Assembly: GCF_037023755.1 (NCBI RefSeq)
Contig: NZ_CP146100.1
Location: 2,172,501-2,236,500, forward strand
Reading direction: 5' to 3'
Source: Saccharopolyspora sp. SCSIO 74807
GTDB taxonomy: Bacteria > Actinomycetota > Actinomycetes > Mycobacteriales > Pseudonocardiaceae
DNA: 64,000 nt
Position 1 is the stretch's first letter, and each line of letters starts with the position of its first letter. This document shows positions 1 to 8,674 of this stretch, piece after piece. The position numbers and the translations under genes were made by a program. Under the pieces are notes generated by a model, which was given only the letters and a program-made list of their open reading frames with translations, was not told where the DNA came from and ran no database searches.

Positions 1-1
1 G

Positions 2-49
2 GGCTCCCGGCTCGCGGCCTGGTCGTTGCGCCGGTCGCGGACGCTGTAG
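2..49 (+). CDS. C-terminal tail of an upstream gene (partial)
   Basis: An open frame enters from the left edge and ends at TAG 47-49, giving a basic 15-residue tail. It stops just before the GGGAGGAGG ribosome-binding site of eccC. It could be the end of another ESX core gene, as expected upstream of eccC, but the fragment is too short to identify and the frame choice is uncertain. Confidence 0.3.
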   Translation, partial: GSRLAAWSLRRSRTL

Positions 50-62
50 GGAGGAGGCGCAG

Positions 63-3000
63 TTGACCACCCGCCTGGTGCACCGGCCGGCGCGCGCGGT
101 GCGCCCGCTGCAAGCGCAGGAACCGCTGGACCTGGACCCGCCGCCGCTGCTGCCCGAGGGCAAGACCGCCGCCGGTGTGCAGGGACTGCTGCCGATGGCC
201 GGGGCGGCCGCGTCGATGACCATGATGATGGTCTTCCGCGGCACCGGGTTCGCCGCGCTCGGCGCCTGCGTGATGCTGGTGTCGGTGTGCGCGGCCGGGC
301 TGTTCTACGTCACCCAGCGCGGGCAGGCCACCCGCAAGCGCCGCCAGCAGCGCGAGCGCTACCTGGACCACCTCGAACAGCTCCGGGACCAGCTGCGCGA
401 CTGGGAGCGGGACTTCCAGCGCCGCGCCGCCGCACCCGACCCGCCCGCCGCGGAACTGCTGGACCTGGTCGGCGATCCGGCGCGGCTGTGGGAACGCCGC
501 CGCCGCGACCCGGACTTCCTGCGGGTCCGGCTGGGCACCGGGCACCAGCCGGTGCGGGAACTGCGGATGCGGGTGGAGGGCAACCCGGTCAACCCGCCGG
601 ACCCGTTCATGCTCGCCGAGGCCGAGGCGCTGCGCCGCCGCTTCGGTACCGTCCCGCACCTGCCGCTGCGGGCGAACTTGGACCGCGCGGGCGATGTTTC
701 GCTGATCGGCGCAGACCGGGCCGAGGTGCTCGACGCCGCGCGGACGCTGCTGGTGCAGGTCGCGGCCACGCACGCACCGGACGACGTCACCATCGCGGTG
801 ATCGCACCGCCGGAGCGGGAACCGGAATGGGCGTGGGTGCGCTGGCTACCGCACGCGCTGGACCGCGGCTCCATCGGTCCCGCAGGCCCGCAACCGCTGT
901 TCGCGCCGGACGCGCAACGTCTCGCCGCGCTGCTCGCCGACGACCTCTCCGACCGGGCCACCCGCGCCGCGCAGGCGCTCCGGCACGGTTCCGGGCAGTC
1001 CGAGTCGGTGACCCGCTCGCGGCTGCTGGTGATCGACGACGCCTACGGCGGCGTCGCCGGTGCGCTGTCCACACCGGACCAGGGCGTGGGCCTGGACCGG
1101 CTCGGGGTGACGGTGCTGCACCTGCTGGCCGACCGGCTGCACGAGCCGAGCGAGATCTCCAGCCGGATCACCGTGGGCGACGGGCTCACCGTGGAGCAGC
1201 TCTCCCCGGCCGCTTCGATCAGCGGTGCGCTGGAGCCGACTTCGCAGGCGTTCGCCACCGGACTCGCCCGGGAACTCGCTCCGCTCCGGCTGTCCGCGGA
1301 CTCCTACGACGACGGTTCCGGCACGCCGCCGGCGGATTTCCTGTCGCTGCTGGGCATCGACGACCCGGCGCGCCTGGACCCGGACAAGTTGCGCAGCAGG
1401 CGCGGCGAGCGGGACTTCCTGCGGGTGCCGATCGGCGTCACCGGGCTGGGCAGCCCGACGCTGCTGGATCTGAAGGAGTCCGCGCAGCTCGGCATGGGCC
1501 CGCACGGGCTGTGCGTCGGCGCCACCGGTTCCGGCAAGAGCGAGCTGCTGCGCACGCTGGTGCTGGCGCTGGCGGTCACGCACCCGCCGGAGCAGGTCAG
1601 CATGGTGCTGGTCGACTACAAGGGCGGCGCCACGTTCGCCCCGTTCGAGAACCTGCCGCACGTGGCGGGGCTGATCACGAACCTGGAGTCGGACTCCTCG
1701 CTGGTGGAGCGGATGTACGCCAGCCTCGACGGCGAGGTGCAGCGCAGGCAGCAGCTGCTGGCCGACGCGGACAAGAGCGTGGACATCACCCAGTACGCGA
1801 TGCGCCGCGCGGCGCTGGGCGAACCGCCGGAACTGCCACCGCTGCAGCACCTGTTCGTGGTCATCGACGAGTTCGGCGAGCTGATGACCGCGAAACCGGA
1901 GTTCATCGAGCTGTTCCTGCGCATCGGCCGGATCGGCCGGTCCGGCGGGGTGCACCTGCTGCTGTCCAGCCAGCGCATCGAAGGCGGCAAGCTGCGCGGG
2001 CTGGACACCTACCTGTCCTACCGGCTGGGGCTGCGCACGCTCTCCGAGATGGAGAGCCGCACGGTGCTGGACACCCCGGACGCGTTCCACCTGCCGCCGC
2101 TGCCCGGCGCCGGGTACCTCAAGGTCGACACCAGCGTCTACGACCAGTTCAAATCCGCCTACGTGTCCGGCCCGCCGGACGAGTCCGCGGAGCCGCAGCC
2201 CGCCGCGACCGACCGGCCGCGGGTGCTGCCGGTCCCGGCCTACGGCGAACCCGGCGCGGCGGAGCAGGCGGATCAGGCGCAGGCCACCCGCCGCACCGAC
2301 GGACCGACGCTGCTTTCGACGATCGTGGCTCAGCTCGAACCGGTCGGTGCACCGGTGGCGCCGATCTGGCTGGAACCGTTGCCGCGGGCGGTGTCGCTGG
2401 ACCGGGCCGCGGGCGGTTTCGACATCACCGAGGACGGGTTGCGGCTGCGCGCGAAATCGGACGGCGGGCTGCCGGTGCCGGTCGGGCTGCTGGACGATCC
2501 GGCGCACCAGTGGCAAGGCACCTGGACGCTCGACCTGGCCGAGTCCGGCGGCAACCTGATGATCCTCGGCGGTCCCGGCACCGGGAAGACGACCGCGCTG
2601 CGCACTCTGGCGCTGGGCCTGGCGAGCACCCACCGGCCGACCGACGTCGGCGTTTACGCCATCGACCTGCTCGGCAACGGCCTGCGCGGGCTGGCCGAGC
2701 TGCCGCACGTGGGCGGTGTCGCCGGGCGCGACGACTTCGAGCGGGTGCGCCGCACCATCGACGAACTGCACGGGATGCTCGCCGATCGGGAGAAGCTGTT
2801 CCAGCGCAAGCAGATCGACGACATCGCGCAACTGCGCGGTGAGCCCGGCGAGCTGCCTTGCACCGAGGTGGTGCTGCTGCTCGACGGCTACGGCCAGCTG
2901 GCGGCCGCCTTCGAGTCGATCGAGCCGCGGGTGCACGACCTGCTGGCCCGCGGCGGCCGCTACGGCATCCACGTGGTGGCCACCGCGCGGCGCTGGAACG

Positions 3001-3977
3001 AGGTGCGCGGGGCGCAGCAGGTCGGTTTCGGCAACCGGATCGAGCTGAAGCTGACCGACTCCGCCGAGTCCAGCATCGAGGGGAAGCTGGCCCGCACCAT
3101 CGCCGACAACGGCCGCGCGCTCACCGCGGACAAGCTGTTCGGGCAGCTCGCGCTGCCGCGGCTGGATTCGGTGGCCGACCCGGCGGGCAGCGGCCTGGCC
3201 GAAGCCGCGGCGCTGGTGCGCAGCACGTGGACCGGTCCGGTGCCGCCGCCGATCCGGGTGCTGCCCGCGGTGCTGGATCCGGCGGAGCTGCCCCAGTCCG
3301 ACGGATCACCCCAGTCCGGGGTGCCGCTGGGCCGGTTCGAGCAGGACTTCGAGCCCGCGGTGCTGGACCTGTTCGGCCGCGACCAGCACCTGCTGGTGCT
3401 CGGCGACTCGGCCACCGGCAAGACGAACCTGTTGAAGCTGGTCACCGGCGAGCTGGTGCGCCGGTATCCCGCCGACGAGATCACCTTCGCGGTGTTCGAC
3501 CCGAGGCACGGGCTCGGTGATCTGGTGCCGGACGAGCACTTGGGCGGTTATGCGACCAACCACGCGCTGGCGAACCAGCTCGCCCAGGCCGTGTGCCAGG
3601 AGCTGGTCAAACGCGGCGACCCGGAGCACCCGGCCGGCCCGCGGATCGTGCTGGTCGTCGACGACTACGACGTGCTCGCCGCCTCCGGCAGCCAACCGCT
3701 GGCGCCGTTCGTGCCGCACCTGGCCGCTGGCCGCGACCTCGGGCTGCACGTGGTGCTGACGCGGCGGGTGATGGGTGCGGCCCGCGGATTGTTCGAGCCG
3801 TTCACCATGGGTGTCCGGGAGTCCGGTTGCCTGAGCCTGCTGATGTCCGGCGACCGTTCGGAGGGCCAGTTGTTCCCCGGCGTCCGGCCCACGACCTTGC
3901 CGCCGGGGCGGGCGCAGCTGATCAGGCCGGGCGATCCGATGCGCATGGTGCAGAGCGCGTACCTGGGGGACACGTAA
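63..3977 (+). CDS. eccC: Type VII secretion ATPase EccC (fused FtsK/SpoIIIE type)
   Basis: This is the motor ATPase of an ESX secretion system at the cytoplasmic membrane. The 1304 residues show a hydrophobic two-helix segment at about 45-85, followed by three FtsK-like ATPase domains. Walker A lysines are at about K492 (GATGSGKS), K842 (GGPGTGKT) and K1120 (GDSATGKT). Only the first domain has a full Walker B with a catalytic acid (VVIDEF, D602-E603); the others read LLLDGYG and VVDDYD. Length matches single-chain EccC rather than split EccCa/EccCb. The TTG start is fixed by GGGAGGAGG about 6 nt upstream. It lies beside a minus-strand operon of ESX substrates, its likely cargo. Confidence 0.93.
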   Translation: MTTRLVHRPARAVRPLQAQEPLDLDPPPLLPEGKTAAGVQGLLPMAGAAASMTMMMVFRGTGFAALGACVMLVSVCAAGLFYVTQRGQATRKRRQQRERYLDHLEQLRDQLRDWERDFQRRAAAPDPPAAELLDLVGDPARLWERRRRDPDFLRVRLGTGHQPVRELRMRVEGNPVNPPDPFMLAEAEALRRRFGTVPHLPLRANLDRAGDVSLIGADRAEVLDAARTLLVQVAATHAPDDVTIAVIAPPEREPEWAWVRWLPHALDRGSIGPAGPQPLFAPDAQRLAALLADDLSDRATRAAQALRHGSGQSESVTRSRLLVIDDAYGGVAGALSTPDQGVGLDRLGVTVLHLLADRLHEPSEISSRITVGDGLTVEQLSPAASISGALEPTSQAFATGLARELAPLRLSADSYDDGSGTPPADFLSLLGIDDPARLDPDKLRSRRGERDFLRVPIGVTGLGSPTLLDLKESAQLGMGPHGLCVGATGSGKSELLRTLVLALAVTHPPEQVSMVLVDYKGGATFAPFENLPHVAGLITNLESDSSLVERMYASLDGEVQRRQQLLADADKSVDITQYAMRRAALGEPPELPPLQHLFVVIDEFGELMTAKPEFIELFLRIGRIGRSGGVHLLLSSQRIEGGKLRGLDTYLSYRLGLRTLSEMESRTVLDTPDAFHLPPLPGAGYLKVDTSVYDQFKSAYVSGPPDESAEPQPAATDRPRVLPVPAYGEPGAAEQADQAQATRRTDGPTLLSTIVAQLEPVGAPVAPIWLEPLPRAVSLDRAAGGFDITEDGLRLRAKSDGGLPVPVGLLDDPAHQWQGTWTLDLAESGGNLMILGGPGTGKTTALRTLALGLASTHRPTDVGVYAIDLLGNGLRGLAELPHVGGVAGRDDFERVRRTIDELHGMLADREKLFQRKQIDDIAQLRGEPGELPCTEVVLLLDGYGQLAAAFESIEPRVHDLLARGGRYGIHVVATARRWNEVRGAQQVGFGNRIELKLTDSAESSIEGKLARTIADNGRALTADKLFGQLALPRLDSVADPAGSGLAEAAALVRSTWTGPVPPPIRVLPAVLDPAELPQSDGSPQSGVPLGRFEQDFEPAVLDLFGRDQHLLVLGDSATGKTNLLKLVTGELVRRYPADEITFAVFDPRHGLGDLVPDEHLGGYATNHALANQLAQAVCQELVKRGDPEHPAGPRIVLVVDDYDVLAASGSQPLAPFVPHLAAGRDLGLHVVLTRRVMGAARGLFEPFTMGVRESGCLSLLMSGDRSEGQLFPGVRPTTLPPGRAQLIRPGDPMRMVQSAYLGDT

Positions 3978-4018
3978 CCGCTGCTATTAACACTGAGGGC
4001 GAGCACTGGGAGAAGATC

Positions 4019-4366
4019 GTGACTTTCGACATCGTCGCGCTGTGCCGCGACCAGCCGGGCCCTGGCGAGCTGATCGCCGCGATGCGGGCCGCGGGAACGC
4101 AGCTGCGGGTCAACACGATCGACGAGTCCAAGCTGATCCAGCTCTACCGCGAGGACGGCCGGTTGCTGCTGAGCACCGAAGGCGCCCGCCTCGTCCAGGT
4201 TCCCGGTGAGGCGCAGCGGCTGCTCGGCGTCAGCGACGCGCCGCATCCCGCGTGGTGGGTGGAAACCCACGCCCCTGGGCGCGATCCGGAAGCCGAGGCA
4301 GCGGCCCGGAACTTCACCGGCGCGCTGATCGCCGCGTCCGGGGGTGTGTCGTGGTCGACCCGCTGA
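4019..4366 (+). CDS. ESX-associated protein, DUF6177-like N-terminal half
   Basis: A 115-residue protein starting at GTG, with GGGAGAAG 4-6 nt upstream, 41 nt after eccC. No membrane segment is evident. From memory, unchecked, the opening (DIVALCRDQPGPGEL) and the later LVQVPGEAQRLLG stretch resemble the N-terminal part of DUF6177, a family found beside eccC in Streptomyces ESX loci. There it is normally one longer chain. Here the frame closes at 4366 and the next gene continues with what looks like the C-terminal part. It could be a natural two-subunit version or a frameshifted gene. Function unknown; likely an accessory factor of the ESX machine. Confidence 0.6.
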   Translation: MTFDIVALCRDQPGPGELIAAMRAAGTQLRVNTIDESKLIQLYREDGRLLLSTEGARLVQVPGEAQRLLGVSDAPHPAWWVETHAPGRDPEAEAAARNFTGALIAASGGVSWSTR

Positions 4367-5319
4367 ACCACCCCGCCGCCGACCGGGAAACCGCGCAGGC
4401 CGTCGTCGTCGAGCAGGACCGGCGGGTGGTGGCGCTGACCGGCTGGCTCACCGACGCCGCGGTGAGCGCGGCGCGGGACGGCCGGGTGCTGCAGATCCTC
4501 ACGCCGCTGCGCAGCCAGATCACCTACCCGCTCGAACTGTTCATCGACGACGGGCACGCGCAGTGGATCGTGCGCGAGGACGAGGAGCGGTTCCGCGACG
4601 GTTTCACCGGTGAGCCGCTGCACTGGGACGGCGCCCGGTTCGCCGCCGCCGGGGCGCCGGGCCCGCTGGTGGCCACCGGTTCGGAAAGCGTCGAAGTGCA
4701 GATCACCACGCTGCACGGCGCCCATGCTTCGCTGCAGCTCGGCTTGAGCGCGGAAGCGGCGGTGCAGGCGCTCACCGGCGGTCGGCCGAGCGGTTGGGGC
4801 GTGGCCGAACCGGCTTCCGAACCGTGGTCGCCGCGGGAGCTCACCCGGCACTGCGAACAGCGCGCGCCGAATCCGTCCACGGTGGTTCTCGTCGGCGGTC
4901 AGGATTCCGCGACCGCGATCGGCACGATTGAAGTGACTCGAGTCCAGGAGGGGGTGCGGGAGCGCCTGCGGCTGGCCGGGCCCGCTGCCCGCGCGGTCGG
5001 CCGAGCCGCGATCGACCAGCTCGCGGCCGCAGTGGCAGGCAACGCCCGCTCCATGCTGGTCGCGACCCAACCCGGCCGCCTCGACGGCCTGCGCTGGAAC
5101 AAGCCGAACCCGCCCCCGCTGCCCCACGGCATCCTGCTCGGCCATCGAATAGTCGCGGAACACGGCGCCGAACACGCCCGGCGCGCGCCCGCGCAGGTCC
5201 AGCTGCTCGGACTCGACCGCCGGCAAGCGGCCTGGTGCTCGCTCACCGATGACTCGCGGGCACCGTACGAGGTGCTCACCGACGTCCTCGAACACTTCGG
5301 GCAGTCCGCCCGCGAGTAG
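4351..5319 (+). CDS. ESX-associated protein, DUF6177-like C-terminal part
   Basis: A 322-residue soluble protein. GTG 4351 was chosen because GGGGG lies about 7 nt upstream and the open frame further upstream only duplicates the preceding gene in another frame. It overlaps the preceding gene by 16 nt, so translation is probably coupled. Conserved-looking blocks include VVALTGWLTDA near the N-terminus and GWGVAEPASEPWSPREL mid-chain, which fit memory of DUF6177 but were not searched. No enzyme motif was seen. Position directly after eccC suggests a role in ESX assembly or substrate handling. Confidence 0.65.
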   Translation: MVDPLNHPAADRETAQAVVVEQDRRVVALTGWLTDAAVSAARDGRVLQILTPLRSQITYPLELFIDDGHAQWIVREDEERFRDGFTGEPLHWDGARFAAAGAPGPLVATGSESVEVQITTLHGAHASLQLGLSAEAAVQALTGGRPSGWGVAEPASEPWSPRELTRHCEQRAPNPSTVVLVGGQDSATAIGTIEVTRVQEGVRERLRLAGPAARAVGRAAIDQLAAAVAGNARSMLVATQPGRLDGLRWNKPNPPPLPHGILLGHRIVAEHGAEHARRAPAQVQLLGLDRRQAAWCSLTDDSRAPYEVLTDVLEHFGQSARE

Positions 5320-5496
5320 CTCACTCGGACCGGCGGGTCCTGATGTGCCCGTCGCCGTCCGTCCCGAGCGGTTCGCCCGAGCACCGATCCGGCCGCGGGA
5401 ACGGCCGTTGCTCCTCCGGCGGCATCTCCTAACTCGTCGGCCGCGGAGGACGGCGGTGAGAGGTGGTTCGCCCACCAGGCTGCTTTAAGGTGGTGA

Positions 5497-5826
5497 TTAC
5501 CGGCTGAATTCGCGGGTCATCCGTTGCACGAACTCCTCAGCCTCGCCGAGGGTGATCTTCAGGTGTTCCACGTCATTGTGGCCCAACTCGTAGCGCTTGA
5601 GGTATTCGGTCGGCTCCCAGCGCAGGTTCCGCGTGAATGCCTCATCATGCGCCGTCCCGTCCACGACCCGGCGCCGGACGATGCCGCGAGGATCGGTGCG
5701 AGGATGAGTTTCATCGACCTTGGCGTAGTAGAAGACGTTGTCGGGCGAGCCGACGGTTTCGACTTCGATCGAGCTGTCACCGGCGTATTCCACTGGTACG
5801 GCGAAGCGGTCCACTGAGTCACGCAA
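5497..5826 (-). CDS. Second immunity-like small protein, probable frameshifted start
   Basis: The open frame of 109 residues begins at TTG 5826 with no ribosome-binding site. It is soluble, with NLRWEPTEYLKRYELGHND a distinctive block. In-frame codons upstream of the TTG (KQKFLADGRVSAQWL) still read like protein until a TGA at 5874-5872. An ATG at 5875-5873 overlaps that TGA one frame off. Removing one T from the TTT at 5867-5869 would join the ATG to this frame, giving a protein starting MRKQKFLADGR. The gene is therefore either N-terminally truncated, frameshifted, or affected by a read error. It lies last in the toxin operon, so an immunity-type role is inferred, not shown. Confidence 0.55.
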   Translation of the reverse strand: MRDSVDRFAVPVEYAGDSSIEVETVGSPDNVFYYAKVDETHPRTDPRGIVRRRVVDGTAHDEAFTRNLRWEPTEYLKRYELGHNDVEHLKITLGEAEEFVQRMTREFSR

Positions 5827-5970
5827 CCACTGGGCCGAGACACGGCCATCCGCGAGGAATTTCTGCTTTCCTCATTGGTCGCGAAGCCTGATCTTGCGGG
5901 TGTCGGTAGGCAACTAGGTTGCTTGAAACCACGTCCCGCTCGGCGATATTTTGCAGTGGAGGTAAATCCG

Positions 5971-6219
5971 TCAAATCTTTTTTGAGATCAGTTGAGTGTA
6001 CGCGAGCTTCCCGAGCATGTAGTAGCAGGCGGCTTCCTCGTCGTCGAACCGTTTCAATTCGTGCTTGCGTCCTCGTTCGCGCCAGTATGCCTCCCACTTG
6101 CCGTCAGGATCTTGTTCCAGGCAGTATGCCTGCTCAGCATGGCCGCCCAGCGCCAACGCCTCTTCGGGGAAGCCGATCGCGGCGACTGCGGTTTTCAATT
6201 TTTCGATCGTCATCTTCAC
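5971..6219 (-). CDS. Putative immunity protein to the TNT toxin
   Basis: An 82-residue acidic-basic mixed protein placed directly after the TNT toxin, where the immunity factor is found in known TNT loci. GTG 6219 begins 2 nt after the toxin stop. GGAGGAGATC, which encodes the last toxin residues, lies about 10 nt upstream and serves as its ribosome-binding site. An in-frame ATG at 6213 is an alternative start. Aromatic and acidic residues (WEAYWRERG, RFDDEEAACYYML) could form the contact surface. Expected to bind the cytosolic TNT domain and block NAD hydrolysis; this is inferred from gene order. GC is visibly lower than in the neighbours. Confidence 0.7.
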   Translation of the reverse strand: MKMTIEKLKTAVAAIGFPEEALALGGHAEQAYCLEQDPDGKWEAYWRERGRKHELKRFDDEEAACYYMLGKLAYTQLISKKI

Positions 6220-6221
6220 AG

Positions 6222-8312
6222 TCAGATCTCCTCCAAGTAGCCAGCGTGGACCAAATGTACGACCGGGTCGGACATATAATACTGCATGCCCCCGCTGGGC
6301 TGCGCCATGTCCTTTGCGATCGGACCAGCCCACACCGGGAGTGGGCGGAGGACTCGGTAACGGTGGTAACCACTGCTGAGATTGTCCGGCGGGAGTCCAC
6401 GGTCTGCGTAAGGCACGCCATCGGGCGAGGTGAACCTGCCGAATCCAACGCCGAACCGGTCGATTACCTGTCCCGGAGGCAAGACCTCAGGCGTGCGGCC
6501 TTCCGCACCATCGAACCCTTCCGGTGCCTCCTGTGAATCTTGGCCCCATGCCAAATCGCGACGTCCGAGGTGGTCGTACTCTCTGCCGGGCCAGTATCGA
6601 TCTTCCCATTCTTGGCGCGTCATGCCACCGAACGGGTCGTAATCTTCCACGAGTCGCTGAACTTCTGGTGCGTCCGCAGGCTTACCGTTTTGCAACGCCT
6701 CCGCCTTCACTTCGTCTTGTGGCCGTGCACGAGATTCAGCGAGCAGGTCGTGATCCAACAGATCAGCGCTAGGGTGGGACAGCTCATCGGTCGGTATCGG
6801 CGTCCCCTCTTCATCCCGCAGCTGAATGCGGTCGGCGGGTTCCACATGCCCATCGACCTGTCGTTGAGCGTCGGTGTTGTCCAGGGCAGGTTGCAAGTGT
6901 TCGGGTGAAGAATGCTCACTGGTCCAATGAGTGTCCGCCGGACTCGGACCAGCGTGGTCTGGTGCGACGTGATTCCCTTCGTCTGAATGCCGATCGGACG
7001 ACGAACCGGTGTGCCCTTCAGAACTACCGTCCGATCCCCGGTGCTCCCCATCGCCCAGGCTCGGCCCGTCGCCGTGCCCGCCGCCGTCCATCCGCGCGAC
7101 CTCCGGCCCGCGGGTTTCCGGGACGTGCATGTCGACGTGGTGTCCGGCGCCCGCGACCGCGGGTGTCGGGCCGAGGTGCGGGATGTGGACGTCGAGCTTG
7201 TTGGCGACCTTGAGGCCGAGTTCGCCGACGGTGGGCATCTTGGCGACGAAGTCCCCGGCGCGGACCATGGCGCCGCCGACGCGGGCGCCCGTCCCGGCGG
7301 CTTTCGCGCCCTGGATGGCGGCTCCGGTGCCGCGCAGCGCGCCGCCCGCGCCTTTGGTGCCGACCACGGCGGAGACGACGTTGAAAGTGGCCTGGCCCGC
7401 GGCGCGGCCGTTGTGGCCGTTGCCCCACTGGTCGTAGGCGATGATGGACTTGCCGGCGTTGAGCAGCGTGCCGCCCATCTCGCCGCGCTTGAAGCCGGGC
7501 AGGCCGACCGACTGGTCCAGCGTCATGCCACCGGGCATCGAGTAGGTGCCGATCGCCAGCGCGAAGGTGCCGAGGCCCTTCCACGCCGCACCGGCCGTCG
7601 ACCAGCTCCACTGCCCGTCGGAGTAGCCGATCAGCGCGCCGAGGTCGGTGACCATCTGCACGGCACCGTCCTTGATGCCGACGAAGAAGTCCGAGACGTC
7701 GCCGAGGATGCCGCCGTCGTGCTCCTCCGGCTTGCCCCACGGCAGCCCCTCGCCGGCCATGGCCGAGTTGAGCTGGTCCTTGGAATAGCCGAACTCGTTG
7801 CCCTCCCGGCGCCCATCGCCGTTGTCGGCGACGTACCGGGTGCCGCCGTAAGTCGCGTTGATCGCGTTCGCGCAGGCGCGCTGCGCCGCCATCCATTCCG
7901 CGACGGCCTCGTTGACCTGCGAGAGGAGCTGGTTGTGCGCGCCGACCTTGCCCTCGTCCTCGCGCCAGTCGTCGTGGCCTTCGACGGAGCCGACGAACGC
8001 CCGAGCCTGTGTGCGCAGCGACTCCAGCCGCGCTTTGATCGGCGCGACGGTGTCGGCGTAGGTGGTCAGCGCGTTCGCGACGAGTTCGACGTCGCCGCCG
8101 ATGGAATCGCTGATCTCGGAGACCGGGCGGGTCGCGTTCAGCAGCTGCCCGGCTTCCGGCGCCTCGTAGACCGCGGCCAGGCCCTGCCAGGTGGAGTGCA
8201 CGTTCGCACCGGTCGAGCTGAACGACGAGCCGGAGCTGCGCAGCGTGGCGGCGTGCCCGCGCAGCGCCTCCATGTCGCCGGGGATCTGCGGGATCTCGGC
8301 GGGTTTGATCAC
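6222..8312 (-). CDS. ESX-associated polymorphic toxin with C-terminal TNT (NAD glycohydrolase) domain
   Basis: A 696-residue effector. Residues 1-130 form a helical WXG/LXG-like region suited to type VII export. Residues 190-380 are a Gly/Ala-rich section with hydrophobic stretches. Residues 390-480 are a His/Asp/Ser-rich linker. From about 595 the TNT domain begins (LPPGQVIDRFG). It keeps the YHRY histidine (H650) and the GGMQY glutamine (Q677), which match the catalytic His and Gln of M. tuberculosis CpnT/TNT, an enzyme that hydrolyses NAD to kill cells. GTG 8312 has GGAGG 5 nt upstream and overlaps the preceding stop (GTGA). An immunity gene follows immediately. Domain organisation resembles CpnT. 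Confidence 0.88.
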   Translation of the reverse strand: MIKPAEIPQIPGDMEALRGHAATLRSSGSSFSSTGANVHSTWQGLAAVYEAPEAGQLLNATRPVSEISDSIGGDVELVANALTTYADTVAPIKARLESLRTQARAFVGSVEGHDDWREDEGKVGAHNQLLSQVNEAVAEWMAAQRACANAINATYGGTRYVADNGDGRREGNEFGYSKDQLNSAMAGEGLPWGKPEEHDGGILGDVSDFFVGIKDGAVQMVTDLGALIGYSDGQWSWSTAGAAWKGLGTFALAIGTYSMPGGMTLDQSVGLPGFKRGEMGGTLLNAGKSIIAYDQWGNGHNGRAAGQATFNVVSAVVGTKGAGGALRGTGAAIQGAKAAGTGARVGGAMVRAGDFVAKMPTVGELGLKVANKLDVHIPHLGPTPAVAGAGHHVDMHVPETRGPEVARMDGGGHGDGPSLGDGEHRGSDGSSEGHTGSSSDRHSDEGNHVAPDHAGPSPADTHWTSEHSSPEHLQPALDNTDAQRQVDGHVEPADRIQLRDEEGTPIPTDELSHPSADLLDHDLLAESRARPQDEVKAEALQNGKPADAPEVQRLVEDYDPFGGMTRQEWEDRYWPGREYDHLGRRDLAWGQDSQEAPEGFDGAEGRTPEVLPPGQVIDRFGVGFGRFTSPDGVPYADRGLPPDNLSSGYHRYRVLRPLPVWAGPIAKDMAQPSGGMQYYMSDPVVHLVHAGYLEEI

Positions 8313-8647
8313 CGCGGGCCTCCGGGCATCCGGGGCTCCGGTGCGGCGCTCGCGCTGCTCTGCGCGTTGGCCGCCATCTCCAGATCACCCTGGACGTACG
8401 CCTGGGTGGCGTTGGCCGCACCGGTCATCGCGGCGCCGGTGCGGCTGAACACGAACTGGATGTCGCTGCGCTGCGACTCCGCGAAGCCTTGCAGCGCCTG
8501 CCCGACGATCCCGGACGACGCTTCCGCTCCCGCGCCCTGCATCGCCTCGTTGATCGAGCGCACGTGGCTCTCGAACTGCTCGGCCACGCCTTCCACGCGC
8601 TGCAGCACGCCCTGCACTCCGGACGGCTGGATGTCCCACCGGCCCAC
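8309..8647 (-). CDS. DUF6507-like ESX-associated protein
   Basis: A 112-residue, mostly helical protein without signal peptide or membrane span. It opens with RWDIQPSGVQGVL, which from memory is typical of DUF6507 proteins in Streptomyces type VII loci. It probably forms a helical hairpin partner like WXG100 proteins. GTG start with GGGGAGGG upstream; its stop overlaps the start of the toxin gene by GTGA, so the two are translated together. A role as secretion partner or chaperone of the toxin is inferred. Confidence 0.72.
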   Translation of the reverse strand: MGRWDIQPSGVQGVLQRVEGVAEQFESHVRSINEAMQGAGAEASSGIVGQALQGFAESQRSDIQFVFSRTGAAMTGAANATQAYVQGDLEMAANAQSSASAAPEPRMPGGPR

Positions 8648-8674
8648 GACGGTTCCCTCCCCAGTTCGCCGGCG

